NCBI GenBank assembly: GCA_049511415.1
Contig: JBEKYC010000009.1
Span: 1-64,000 of the forward strand
DNA length: 64,000 nt
Direction: 5' to 3'
DNA from: Bog-159 sp049511415
Lineage (GTDB): Bacteria; Acidobacteriota; Terriglobia; Bryobacterales; Bryobacteraceae
Below are positions 34,668 to 43,198 of the stretch, in pieces. A model generated the notes under the pieces. It did no database searches. It saw only the letters and a list, made by a program, of their open reading frames with translations, and was not told the DNA's origin. A program made the position numbers and the translations under genes. The number at the start of each line of letters is the position of its first letter. Positions within the stretch are counted from its first letter, which is position 1.

Positions 34668-35830
34668 CGGCCACTCTCGTCCAAGGCGGGCGCCCGCTTG
34701 GTCAGCAGTTCCTCGCCTAGCGGCACGGACGCCAGCACGGAGACGATTCGTTCCGCCGCGCGCCCGTCGCCATAGGGGTTTTCCATTCCGCGAAGCGATC
34801 GGCGAAAGCCCTCCGTGGCCGCCACGCCCACCCGTTCCAGAATCGATGCGGCATCGGCCTCGGCATCGAGCACGTTGCGCGCTCGTTCCCGGCCGCGCTG
34901 CCTGATCCCCACGTTGACCACCGGCAGCTCAAACGACGCCGCCTCCATGATCCCGCTGCTGGAGTTTCCCAGCAACAAATCGACGCACCGCAACAAGCTC
35001 CAATAAAGCGCTGGCTCCAGATTGACGAAGACTTTGCCGCTCCCGCGCCGGCGGATGAACGCATTCGTGCGCTCGATCAGCTCGCGGCTGCCGGCATCGG
35101 CGTTGGGATAGCAGAACAGAAGCTGCGCCGGTATCGATTCCAGCGCGCCGAAAAGGGCGTTGGCTTCGCGCGTGGTATCGCGCGCCATGGTCGCCGGATG
35201 GAATGCGATCAGGGCGGTTGGTGGCGTGAATGGAATGTCGAGCCGATCCGCAACCTGTTCGCGGCTGAGCAGCCGTCCGCGGCGCAGGTGGTCGAGCGAA
35301 GGCGCTCCGGCGCGGTGGACGCGCCACTCCTCTTCGCCCATGGCGATCACCCGCCGCCGTGCCAATTCCGTGGACGTGAAATGCACGTGGCTCAGTTTGG
35401 TCAGTGCATTGCGAATGGCATCGTCGATAGCGCCTTCGCTCACCTCGCCGCCTTCTACATGCGCTAGCGGGATTCGCAGCGCCGTAGCCACTGTCGCCGG
35501 AGCCAGCATCTCGTAACGGTCCGCGATGACCAGCAGCAGGTCGGGACGCATCCGTCCCAGGCAGTCGGCCAGGCCGAGAGTGGCCACGCCGATGGTCTTG
35601 GCCATGCCGATATCGCTGTCGGAACTGAGCAGGCATTCGATCCGCGCCGCGATCGGGAATCCGTCCTTTTCGATCTCGCCGGCCGTGCAACCGAATTCGG
35701 GCGACAGATGCGGTCCGAGCGCGATGAGTTTGAGATCTACTGCCGGGTGCGAAGCCATTTCCTTCAGAGGCCAGTAGAGGTGGCAGTAATCGGCGCGAGA
35801 GGAAGTGACGGCGGCGATCGTGCGTCTCAT
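34652..35830 (-). CDS. UDP-N-acetylglucosamine 2-epimerase, hydrolysing (NeuC/LegG-type)
   Basis: 392 residues from ATG 35830, the NeuC/LegG length; the much longer upstream frame overlaps the dehydratase and is rejected. Features: TIAAVTSSRADYCHLYWPLK, VIADRYEMLAPATVATALRI, HVEGGEVSEGAIDDAIRNAL, HVHFTSTELARRRVI, then FHPATMARDTTRE and LLLGNSSSGIMEAASFELPV. These are hallmarks of enzymes that hydrolyse UDP and epimerise C2, the step leading to mannosamine-type precursors of nonulosonic acids. ATG and the upstream stop overlap as ATGA. Confidence 0.88.
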   Translation of the reverse strand: MRRTIAAVTSSRADYCHLYWPLKEMASHPAVDLKLIALGPHLSPEFGCTAGEIEKDGFPIAARIECLLSSDSDIGMAKTIGVATLGLADCLGRMRPDLLLVIADRYEMLAPATVATALRIPLAHVEGGEVSEGAIDDAIRNALTKLSHVHFTSTELARRRVIAMGEEEWRVHRAGAPSLDHLRRGRLLSREQVADRLDIPFTPPTALIAFHPATMARDTTREANALFGALESIPAQLLFCYPNADAGSRELIERTNAFIRRRGSGKVFVNLEPALYWSLLRCVDLLLGNSSSGIMEAASFELPVVNVGIRQRGRERARNVLDAEADAASILERVGVAATEGFRRSLRGMENPYGDGRAAERIVSVLASVPLGEELLTKRAPALDESGRWLMK

Positions 35831-36861
35831 CCGGAGACGCTCCCGGAAGCGTGCATCGCGGCGAGGATGACCGCGCTGGGCCGGTATTCCGGAACCATTG
35901 CGATTACCGTTCCCAGCATTCCTGCGACATCCCGACACGCGATGTGGCGGGCAAGTTGTTCCATCCTGCCGTGTAGCTCTTCCGGTTCGGGACATGGCGT
36001 CCGGATGATTCTCAACGAGCCATCTGTGAGACCTTCTTGGATTTCCGTCTTGAAGAGCAAGTCTTCCTCGATTTTCTCGCCCGCGCGCAAACCGATGAAC
36101 CGCATTTCGATTTCGTTTCCGGAACCATTCGCGATGGCCCCGATCAGGAAGCGCGCCAGATCGGCAATTCGTTCCGGCTCGCCAAGTTCCGGCAGCAGGA
36201 CTCGCCCGGCGCACGCCGCGCCGCCGCCCGCCAGGATCGCCGCAACCGCATCATGCCGGGAAATGAAATACCGCTTCGCATCCGGATGCGTCACGGTGAC
36301 CGGTCCGCCCCTCGAGATCTGTTCCTGAAAGATGGGGATCACGCTGCCGCTCGATCCGATCACGTTGCCCAGCCGCACGGCATTCATCCGGCATTGCGAA
36401 CTGCTCAGCGCGGTCACCACCAGTTCCGCAAGACGCTTCGACGCGCCCATGATGCTGTGCGGGTTGACCGCCTTGTCCGTGGAAACCAAAACCAACGACG
36501 AGGCGCCGTGGTGCAGCGCCGCCCGCGCCAGAGTGTAAGTGCCGAGCGCATTATCGCGGATTGCAGCCAGAGGGTTGTATTCCAGGAGCGAAACGTGCTT
36601 GAAGGCCGCGGCATGATAAACAACACTGGGACCAAAGCGGGCGAACAGGCTGTGCAGCAGGGCGGCGTCCGTAACACTGCCCAGGACGGCTTCGTGCGCG
36701 AGCTCGGTGTGCGTCGCCACCAGGCGCCGCTGGATATGAAACAGGTTGTGCTCCGAGGAGTCGAGCAGCACGATCCGAGCGGGGCCGCCGGCGGCGATTG
36801 CTTCGACCAGAGCCGACCCGATGAAGCCGCCCGCTCCTGTTACCAGAACCGTAGTGAGCAT
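35827..36861 (-). CDS. UDP-sugar 4,6-dehydratase (CapD/LegB/PseB-type)
   Basis: 344 residues. VTGAGGFIGSALVE is the NAD-binding loop; YHAAAFKHVSLLEYNP and LVSTDKAVNPHSIMGASKR are the family signature in which Met replaces the usual SDR catalytic Tyr. PDAKRYFISRHDAVAAIL and LRAGEKIEEDLL confirm the short FlaA1/PseB/LegB class, soluble and without the membrane domain of CapD. It converts a UDP-HexNAc to the 4-keto-6-deoxy sugar and heads the three-gene operon. Confidence 0.88.
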   Translation of the reverse strand: MLTTVLVTGAGGFIGSALVEAIAAGGPARIVLLDSSEHNLFHIQRRLVATHTELAHEAVLGSVTDAALLHSLFARFGPSVVYHAAAFKHVSLLEYNPLAAIRDNALGTYTLARAALHHGASSLVLVSTDKAVNPHSIMGASKRLAELVVTALSSSQCRMNAVRLGNVIGSSGSVIPIFQEQISRGGPVTVTHPDAKRYFISRHDAVAAILAGGGAACAGRVLLPELGEPERIADLARFLIGAIANGSGNEIEMRFIGLRAGEKIEEDLLFKTEIQEGLTDGSLRIIRTPCPEPEELHGRMEQLARHIACRDVAGMLGTVIAMVPEYRPSAVILAAMHASGSVSG

Positions 36862-36942
36862 CTACCTTTATTGACAAGTATGACGCAACCCGAACGCATC
36901 GAGGCGCTTTCCGAGTCGCGCGCGTCATCAAGCGGCAGCTCG

Positions 36943-38871
36943 CTAGTAGCCCTGCTCCATCAGGCCGATGACACCCAGCAGCGCGCCCCAATGATAGTAG
37001 GCGTCGCTGCTGGTCACATCGTTGCCCGCCCCCGTATTCGCGTTGTAGTTCTCGTAGATCGCCCGGTCGCTCTGCCACGACTTCATCAGCAGTTTGTGCG
37101 AACGCTCCGCCAGATCCGCGCGCGCCGGTCCCAAATCGTAGTTCCGGAAGCCCAGGTAAACCAGGAAATTCATCGGTCCCCAAATGCGCCCGCGCCAATA
37201 GTTTTGATCCTCGAACCCCGGCACGTTGCGCGCGATCGACGGCATCACCCACTCGCCGTGGAACTCACGCGGGTTGAAGTAATGCTCGCGCACCATTCGT
37301 GCGGCCTGCTCCGCTGTGGCCACCTGTGCGATCAGCGGATAAAAATTGGTCGGCGAGAGCTTGGGCGAACTCTCGCCCGTATCCGTGCGTTTATTGAGAT
37401 AAATGCCTGCCTTGTCATCCCAAAGCCCGGTTAGGGCCGCCGCGTACTTATCGCCGCGCGCCAGCAATTCTCTTTGGTCCGCGCCCTTGCCCAACTCCCC
37501 GGCGATTGCAGCCAGCGCGCGGCAATCCGCCACGTACAACGCGTTCAATCCCACATCCGCCATCTCCAGCCGGTTGGTCCGCGCGTTGAACGGCACGCCG
37601 TCATACATCGGCGAGTTGTCGAGTCCCGACTCGAACAATGCCGCTTGAAAATTGTGGAACGTGCCGTCCACCAGCTGCGGCTGGTTGTCCGAACCCCAGG
37701 CGAGCAGCCCTTGCGTGTCGCGCGCGCCGGGCCACCAACGATTCCAGCGCAGCAACTCGTCGTATACCTCGGCCAGGAACCACTTCTCTTTGTGGCGCTT
37801 GTAAATCTCTCGCACCATCAGGCTGCCCACCGGCGGCTGCGAACGGTCATCCGTCTGAATGCCGTAGGCCGACGACGCATTCGGAATGAAGCCGCCGCGC
37901 GTGATCCCTTTGGTCACTTCCACCGCGTTCGCGAAGGCCAGATCCTGGTTGTACAGGCCGTACATGAATGACGCGAAGTAGGTGTCCCAGTCGAACAGCA
38001 CGTAACCGCCCCAGTAAGCGCTCCACATGCGGCTTACCGGAGAGATGGCGCGGTCGTTTTCCGGGTCGTAGGTCAGGTTCCATCCAAGGATCGTCTGCAT
38101 GGCGGTGAAGACTTCGCGCGCTTCGCCGTAGCGGGCCAGGCGCTTGGTATGCGCCGCGCGATGTGCCTCGATAATCCCGGCCACTTGTTCCAGCGTCTTC
38201 TCCGCACCCGTGTACACGGCGATCCTTCCCTCCAGGGGCAGCGAAAGATAGGGGCCATCGGCCGTCACGAATGGGTCGTTGATTTCCCGAGCCGTGGTCC
38301 GCACTGCAAAGGCGCGGCCGCCTTCGCCTCCCGGCTGCGCCTTCAGCACCGCGCCCTCGCGCCGCACGGTGCCCGGACGGTTCCAGTAGTAGCCCGTCTC
38401 CACGATCAGGTGCTCGGCCCGCAATCGCGCGCGTTGCTGCACGGTGACCAGGATGTATTCTTCACCGTTGTTTTCCGTAGCGCTCTGGACCAGAGCCACG
38501 TTCCTGGAATCGGCGCCGCCGGTGTTCCATTCCAGCGTAAGTTCGGTATATGCGCCGTCATCGGCGTGCGGGCCGAGGCGAATCTTCTCTAGCCGCCTCG
38601 CCGTCGCATTCGCCTGGAAGAATGTGTTCTGGTAGTTGTGGCCCATGCCCGCGCTCTTCAGCCCCAGCGTCAGCGCGAAGGCGTCAGGCAGATAAACATG
38701 CGCCAGGACGCTGTTCGCGCTCCATGTGTTCCAGCCGCGGCACAGCTGGCGTTGCAAAGCCCGATACTCCGGCGTGCGCAAGACGCGCGCAGCGCCTTGC
38801 GCCGCTGCTGGACGGGCCGCGCCGGTCGATAGCGTCGCCGCTGCCAGAAGACACGTCAATAGCTTGGTCAT
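36943..38871 (-). CDS. Exported GH63/trehalase-like glycosidase
   Basis: 642 residues from ATG 38871 (LLTCLLAAATLSTGAARPAA is a signal peptide; AAGGAGG lies 12 bp upstream, rather far). The C-terminal (alpha/alpha)6 barrel is marked by YWGGYVLFDWDTYFASFMYG, GGFIPNASSAYG, FESGLDNSPMYD, NFYPLIAQVATAEQA, and YWRGRIWGPMNFLVYLGFRN. Asp in LFDWDTYF and Glu in the FESGLDNSP helix region fit the acid/base positions of GH63/mannosylglycerate-hydrolase-like enzymes. It should hydrolyse alpha-glucosides or mannosides in the periplasm. The exact substrate is unknown. Confidence 0.85.
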   Translation of the reverse strand: MTKLLTCLLAAATLSTGAARPAAAQGAARVLRTPEYRALQRQLCRGWNTWSANSVLAHVYLPDAFALTLGLKSAGMGHNYQNTFFQANATARRLEKIRLGPHADDGAYTELTLEWNTGGADSRNVALVQSATENNGEEYILVTVQQRARLRAEHLIVETGYYWNRPGTVRREGAVLKAQPGGEGGRAFAVRTTAREINDPFVTADGPYLSLPLEGRIAVYTGAEKTLEQVAGIIEAHRAAHTKRLARYGEAREVFTAMQTILGWNLTYDPENDRAISPVSRMWSAYWGGYVLFDWDTYFASFMYGLYNQDLAFANAVEVTKGITRGGFIPNASSAYGIQTDDRSQPPVGSLMVREIYKRHKEKWFLAEVYDELLRWNRWWPGARDTQGLLAWGSDNQPQLVDGTFHNFQAALFESGLDNSPMYDGVPFNARTNRLEMADVGLNALYVADCRALAAIAGELGKGADQRELLARGDKYAAALTGLWDDKAGIYLNKRTDTGESSPKLSPTNFYPLIAQVATAEQAARMVREHYFNPREFHGEWVMPSIARNVPGFEDQNYWRGRIWGPMNFLVYLGFRNYDLGPARADLAERSHKLLMKSWQSDRAIYENYNANTGAGNDVTSSDAYYHWGALLGVIGLMEQGY

Positions 38872-38935
38872 GGCGGATGAAAACCTCCTTATATCGCATA
38901 ACGCGCCACCGCCGTCGAGCCGGGTCGCCATGCCG

Positions 38936-39625
38936 CTAGTGCTGTTGTGGTTCACCGCGCATCGAAATCGCCGTTTCCATTCCCTGGCGCGTGTTGCTGG
39001 CGTATCGTGGACCGGCAAGATACGTGAGTGCCATGCCGTGACCGGCCGCCGCGTTCCCCTGAATCGCTTGGTCTATCTCCATGGCGCGCAGAAAGCCTCT
39101 GACCACCTGCTCCGCGATTTGACCCGTGGTGAATTTCGTAAGGCCGCCGTCCAGGATGGTCGGAGCGAAAAACGGGTGCGATACGCCCAGGCGGCTGGCT
39201 TCGGCATAGACGATCTCTCCCACCAGTTGCATGCGCGCCGGGGAAAACGTCTCCGCGTCACCCAACCCGATGATCAGCAACTTCCTGGCGCCCAGGCTGC
39301 CGCGTGGCGGCGTCAGGAGCAGGGTCTCGCCCAGCTCGCCCCGGAACAAGCTTGCCCTCCGGATTCGGTCCAGCAGACCCTTCAGCTTCTCGTTTACTTC
39401 GACCAGCGAGCCGTGCAGCGTGTTCGCTGGAGAGGAACTGAACAGGCAAATCACCTGCAGGTCGGTGTCGGTTTGTGCCGGGCTTTGCTCCAGGACCCGC
39501 ATGGGGATGGGAGCGTCGGCGATGTCCATCGCGGCGGGCTGCGTCTGCGCGCTCGGCATGCGCGGCAGGGCCATCGCCGCGGCAACCAGCGTCGATAGCA
39601 TTGCCGCCGTTTTTTGTTTCGTCAT
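38936..39625 (-). CDS. Exported M17 aminopeptidase N-terminal (macro-like) domain protein, no catalytic domain
   Basis: 229 residues with a signal peptide (LSTLVAAAMALPRMPSAQ). DTDLQVICLFSSSPANTLHG, GELGETLLLTPPRGSLGARK then LLIIGLGDAETFSPARMQLV and AEQVVRGFLRAME match the N-terminal domain of leucyl aminopeptidase. The zinc catalytic domain that normally follows is absent; the protein stops soon after. It is thus likely a binding or regulatory protein, not a peptidase. Confidence 0.75.
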   Translation of the reverse strand: MTKQKTAAMLSTLVAAAMALPRMPSAQTQPAAMDIADAPIPMRVLEQSPAQTDTDLQVICLFSSSPANTLHGSLVEVNEKLKGLLDRIRRASLFRGELGETLLLTPPRGSLGARKLLIIGLGDAETFSPARMQLVGEIVYAEASRLGVSHPFFAPTILDGGLTKFTTGQIAEQVVRGFLRAMEIDQAIQGNAAAGHGMALTYLAGPRYASNTRQGMETAISMRGEPQQH

Positions 39626-39663
39626 GATTGGCTCCCGCTGGCCAATGCCGGCCAGGCCCCTAG

Positions 39664-40149
39664 CTAGTGCTTCACGGCAATGACCGAAATCTCGATCCTC
39701 GCGCCACCGATCAAGCCGGCAACTTGCACCGTGGCTCTGGCAGGCTTCGGATCGGGCATCAGCTTCTTGTAGACCTCGTTCATCTGTGGCACATCGTTCA
39801 AGTCCGTGACATAAACCGTCGCCGATTTTATGTCGGTCATCCGAAAGCCGGCTTTGCGAACGATTTTCTCGATGGCCGCAATCGCATTCGTAGTCTGTAG
39901 AGTGATATCGGTTCCCGTGACTTTACCCTGCGCGTCGGGCCCTTGTTGGCCGGCGACGTAAAGCGTCTTTCCGGCCACATAACCTTCGCTAAAAGGCATG
40001 CCCTTCTTAAAGTCGATTGCTTTGTCCTGGCCCAGAACGCTGCCTAAAGTGCAGAACACCAGCAGGACCATCGCCCCGAGCCGCGGCTGGATTGTGCGCG
40101 AGTACGTGTTTTTCATGTTGGATCTCATTTTGGTGGTTTCCCAATGCAT
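39664..40149 (-). CDS. RidA/YjgF-family protein with signal peptide
   Basis: 161 residues from ATG 40149 with GAAGGA 6 bp upstream. A hydrophobic leader (LGAMVLLVFCTLGSVLGQ) precedes the RidA fold: KTLYVAGQQGPDAQGKVTGT, TTNAIAAIEKIVRKAGF, VYVTDLNDVPQMNEVY, PARATVQVAGL and IEISVIAV. Arg in PARATVQV is the carboxylate-binding residue of imine deaminases, so activity is plausible, but in the periplasm. It directly follows the M17-like gene's upstream side (38 bp gap) and may be in its operon. Confidence 0.88.
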   Translation of the reverse strand: MHWETTKMRSNMKNTYSRTIQPRLGAMVLLVFCTLGSVLGQDKAIDFKKGMPFSEGYVAGKTLYVAGQQGPDAQGKVTGTDITLQTTNAIAAIEKIVRKAGFRMTDIKSATVYVTDLNDVPQMNEVYKKLMPDPKPARATVQVAGLIGGARIEISVIAVKH

Positions 40150-40391
40150 TTCGTTTCCTTCGCTTTCACTTCCGAATGCGATGCCAATTGGTAGTTTCCA
40201 CGATTGGATCACACTTCTGAGCGGCGAGGAAGGCTGGGTAGTGCCTGAAGCGTGGTGGGAGTGGAGGATCGTCGATCTTCCTCGGTGACACCTCAAAAAA
40301 ATATTTCTTTCCAGTCCCCCCAATCACTTCCCGCCGTGCTCTCCTCCCCACAGCCGGCCGCCATGTTCCATTGTCATTGAAAGGATCACCT

Positions 40392-40928
40392 ATGCCCGAA
40401 CCATCTGCCCTCTCCCCTATCCAGATGAACGTCCTCGACCTGATCGCCGCCGGCGCCTCCGCCACCGCCGCCGCCCGCCAGGCCGGCGTGCATCGCAACA
40501 CCGTGTCCAACTGGATCCATACCGATGTTTTCCAAGCCGCTCTCCAGCAAGCCCGCGCTGCCCGGGACGTGCTCCTCAGGGACGCCGCGCAACCCCTCCT
40601 GGACCGAGCCATCGCCGCAATCGGCCAGATCATGGAAAATCCGGACGCCTCCCCGTCCGTACGCCTGCGCGCCGCCATTGCCTTGTTCGATAGGGCCGCC
40701 CGCTACGTCCTGCCCGATCCCGCCGATCTCCCCCTGCCGGACGCTTCCCCCGCTCCCGAAATTGTGCAACCCATGCACAATAATGCACAAGCAGAACCCG
40801 CGCCGGCCGAAATGAAGCCGCCCGCCCGCGCCCAGGCCGCCAACCCCGACGATCAACCTACGCACGACAATCGTAAAACGGATCGCTATCAGTTCGGAAA
40901 ACGGGTCGGAATTACTTCCGAATCGTGA
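40392..40928 (+). CDS. Helix-turn-helix protein, phage/terminase-small-subunit-like
   Basis: 178 residues from ATG 40392 with AAAGGA 6 bp upstream. The N-terminal 60 residues form a helix-turn-helix (LDLIAAGASATAAARQAGVH then RNTVSNWI), resembling the small terminase/insertion-element helix-turn-helix. A helical middle (AIAAIGQIMENPDASPSVRL) is followed by a Pro/Ala-rich tail. It is AT-poor and has no neighbouring phage genes, so its role is unclear. Confidence 0.65.
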   Translation: MPEPSALSPIQMNVLDLIAAGASATAAARQAGVHRNTVSNWIHTDVFQAALQQARAARDVLLRDAAQPLLDRAIAAIGQIMENPDASPSVRLRAAIALFDRAARYVLPDPADLPLPDASPAPEIVQPMHNNAQAEPAPAEMKPPARAQAANPDDQPTHDNRKTDRYQFGKRVGITSES

Positions 40929-41021
40929 TCCGCATCCGGATGGTCGGGCTAGTCACGATGCGGAACGGGATGGGCATCTCACGGGCGGAGCCGCGCTTCC
41001 GGTGCCGTCTATACGGCACTT

Positions 41022-41228
41022 TCAGGATTCAAGCGTTCCTGACGGCTCCGGGGCGTGGCTTTGCTCGCTGTCTCCCGGTGCGGCCTCTTTCGCCTTGGGA
41101 CGCAAGGCCGGATCCAAGCTATAGATCGCGGCTTTCGGCACTGCGGCAATCTCCGTCAACAGATGGATAAAGCGCTCGTATTGCTCGGATTGGGGTTCTT
41201 CATATGGCGGCTGGTCGGTGGACCTCAT
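41022..41228 (-). CDS. Small protein coupled to the zinc-ribbon transposase-like gene
   Basis: 68 residues whose ATG (41228) overlaps the upstream stop as ATGA. Sequence QYERFIHLLTEIAAVPKAAI resembles the short F-x-x-L-VPK-type proteins often paired with IS1595-type transposase fragments. Charged C-terminus. Function unknown; probable translational coupling. Confidence 0.55.
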   Translation of the reverse strand: MRSTDQPPYEEPQSEQYERFIHLLTEIAAVPKAAIYSLDPALRPKAKEAAPGDSEQSHAPEPSGTLES

Positions 41229-41698
41229 AGCGCCGCGCCATCCGTATCTTTACGGGAGACTGGCGGCTGCATCTCGCGCACCGCGATAGCCAGACGGATC
41301 CGGCGGAGCATGAATCGCGCTGTAGTCTGCGTTACCCCCAGCATGCGGTACAGCCGGTAGGAGGTGATCCGCGATTCGCTGTTCGCCTCGATCCAAATCG
41401 CCGCGAGCCATCGATCCAGACTGATCGGCGAATCCTCAAAAATGGTTCCGGCCCGTGGGGAGAACTGTTTTCGGCACGCCCGGCACTTCCAGATCCGCCG
41501 CGTGGATATGTAGAAGTGTTTCAGACGCGAATGGCAATGCAAACATTCGATCGCATCGCCCCAACGTGCCCTGGCTAAAGCCATCGTTGCTATGTCCGGA
41601 TCTGCGAAATACCCCAAGGCATCGGAAAGCGTTCTCGGCACAACGCCAGGCGTAGGTTGGCTGCTGTTGGTAGGTGTCTCAATTGTAACCGCTTGCAT
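41225..41698 (-). CDS. IS1595-type zinc-ribbon/HTH transposase N-terminal domain, no DDE domain
   Basis: 157 residues from ATG 41698; the frame extends 18 codons upstream but a -35 box lies there. LGYFADPDIATMALARARWG, the zinc ribbon CLHCHSRLKHFYISTRRIWK with CRACRKQFS, then GTIFEDSPISLDRWLAAIWI and LYRMLGVTQTTARFMLRRIR are typical of ISXO2/IS1595-like transposases. The DDE catalytic domain that should follow is replaced by an unrelated small ORF. No terminal inverted repeats were recognised. It is a remnant or a domesticated DNA-binding protein. Confidence 0.78.
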   Translation of the reverse strand: MQAVTIETPTNSSQPTPGVVPRTLSDALGYFADPDIATMALARARWGDAIECLHCHSRLKHFYISTRRIWKCRACRKQFSPRAGTIFEDSPISLDRWLAAIWIEANSESRITSYRLYRMLGVTQTTARFMLRRIRLAIAVREMQPPVSRKDTDGAAL

Positions 41699-41722
41699 CG
41701 AAAAGCTCACTTGATTGGAACG

Positions 41723-41752
41723 AGTGTAGGGGAGGAGTGCCTCGAATGTCAA
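41723..41752 (-). promoter_or_regulatory. Promoter of the zinc-ribbon gene
   Basis: On the minus strand TTGACA (41752-41747) and TACACT (41728-41723) are 18 bp apart, ending about 25 bp before the ATG at 41698. The consensus -35 box makes it credible and helps fix the gene start. Upstream of it lies an AT-rich stretch (about 41755-41830) with an inverted repeat ACTATTG/CAATAGT (41783-41789, 41805-41811). Confidence 0.6.
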
Positions 41753-41896
41753 GCAAAAAACATTACTTGGTAGAGATACAATACTATTGTTTTTTAAATA
41801 GAATCAATAGTTTATAAAAATATACGCGAACCTACCATCAATACACCATCGGAGTAATAGACTGGCTCGAAGGTGTGCGGGGAAGACTGCGGTGGG

Positions 41897-42490
41897 TTAT
41901 CGCGAGGGAACCATTCGAAGCGCTTCCCGATTCAGTCGTCCGAAGGAGAATTCATTCGACTTGAGGTCGTCGGAACTTTGCACCGCCGCGGCGATTCCGG
42001 AAGGCGCGTGATGCGTGGTTCCCATCAGGACATGATAGAGCTCGTGAGCCAGGACCCGGGCGAGAGCACGGCCGAGCGCGGCATCGCCCCGATCGACGTC
42101 GGGCGCAAACTCATACTCGGGCAGCACCCGGCGCACTTCATCGCAGCGCACCTGACTTTCAGGTAGCACCTTGCCGTTCGATACTGCCGTGGAACCGAGC
42201 ACCAGGATATCCCGCGTCGGACGCAGGCGGCGCTCGCAGGCGCACTTGCCGGTGAACTTCACGACCACGAGGTTTTCGAAGGCCTCGTTGCCTTGATTCT
42301 CTGTCACCAGGCGCCACGCGATCTCATAGCCAATTTGCTTGAGGGCTCGCGCGGCTTCCTTGCGCATGGCGGCCGCGGCGACGGGGGAAGGGCGCTGCTC
42401 GAAGTCCAGATAGACACCCACCTGTGAACCGGCGGAAAGGCCCGGCGCGAACCATAGCGCGAAAGAGGCCAGTAACGGCAGCCGCGGCAG
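41897..42490 (-). CDS. HELYH putative metalloprotease, exported, apparent CTG start
   Basis: 197 residues if started at CTG 42490, where GGGAGG sits 7 bp upstream and the next 23 residues (PRLPLLASFALWFAPGLSAG) form a signal peptide. The first conventional start, GTG 42421, would remove that signal. The mature part has VLAHELYHVLMGTTHHAPSG: HExxH with further His residues, as in zinc peptidases. Cys-x-Cys in KCACERRLRPTRDI suggests a disulfide or second site. The family is not named; related proteins occur in Acidobacteria (my recollection). Confidence 0.6.
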   Translation of the reverse strand: MPRLPLLASFALWFAPGLSAGSQVGVYLDFEQRPSPVAAAAMRKEAARALKQIGYEIAWRLVTENQGNEAFENLVVVKFTGKCACERRLRPTRDILVLGSTAVSNGKVLPESQVRCDEVRRVLPEYEFAPDVDRGDAALGRALARVLAHELYHVLMGTTHHAPSGIAAAVQSSDDLKSNEFSFGRLNREALRMVPSR

Positions 42491-42546
42491 GTGTTGTCCT
42501 CCCAGCCGAGAATATCATGAAATGGGCGCTGCCGATGGGCTAAGTA

Positions 42547-43005
42547 TCACGGCCAGAATGCGCGAAAGCCGGCGACTGCGAGCAAGGCTGGGGAGCAGTT
42601 CACAAAGTCCTGCCCTCCTGATTTGGCCTCGTTAACCCGGCAGAAGGCATCGAGAACCACGGTTTGAGGTGCTGGGTCGACAGTCAATCGCAATTCGAGA
42701 ACGAGGGAATCTCGTGCCCGCAAGTCGACGGCGGTTTCGACCAGAGGCTTGAACCCTGGCTTAACCGCCTCAACTCGATATTCGCCGGGCGGCAACTGCT
42801 GCAGCGAGAAATAGCCGCGATCATTGGACAGAACGGCTCGCTTCCAACCAGAGTCGGGATTTGTAACGCTGACTACCGCGGCCGCCACGGGCGCCTGATC
42901 GCCGGTCGTGACCCGGCCTGTGAGTTGAGCACTTTGAGCGAGCAATGGCATCGCAACGCACAAAGAAAGTCCTGCCGCTTGGCTAAATTTGGCGATTCTC
43001 AGCAA
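42547..43005 (-). CDS. Exported carboxypeptidase-regulatory-like domain protein
   Basis: 152 residues from a TTG at 43005 (no ATG in frame). Signal: FSQAAGLSLCVAMPLLAQ. One CarboxypepD_reg-type beta-sandwich follows: QLTGRVTTGDQAPVAAAVVS, NDRGYFSLQQLPPGEYRVEA, GFKPLVETAVDLRARDSLVL. A C-terminal piece has two Cys (DAFCRVNEAK, FVNCSPALL). It is divergent from the TonB-receptor gene, whose N-terminal domain it resembles. The 193 bp between them shows only promoter-like AT-rich sequence. Confidence 0.78.
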   Translation of the reverse strand: MLRIAKFSQAAGLSLCVAMPLLAQSAQLTGRVTTGDQAPVAAAVVSVTNPDSGWKRAVLSNDRGYFSLQQLPPGEYRVEAVKPGFKPLVETAVDLRARDSLVLELRLTVDPAPQTVVLDAFCRVNEAKSGGQDFVNCSPALLAVAGFRAFWP

Positions 43006-43198
43006 ATCATGAGCTTATCTGAAGTATTTCCTTTAGTCAATAAACTAACTAGACTGGGTGCATTATCTTTGGCCAAATTTGAACAAAGTGGGCGTTTCTA
43101 ATAAACACCACCTACAAGTGGGTCTTTACACAATGGGAGATCCTGCATACGATGGCATAATCTAGTTAATCGATAGACTTTTTGCTTCGGAGAAAAAC

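Noticed and set aside
34652..36214. 520-codon reading of the 2-epimerase
   Set aside because: The first ~128 codons lie inside the dehydratase gene; ATG 35830 gives the normal family length.
36037..37434. 465-codon plus-strand frame
   Set aside because: Antisense to the UDP-sugar dehydratase and the glycosidase; no family resemblance.
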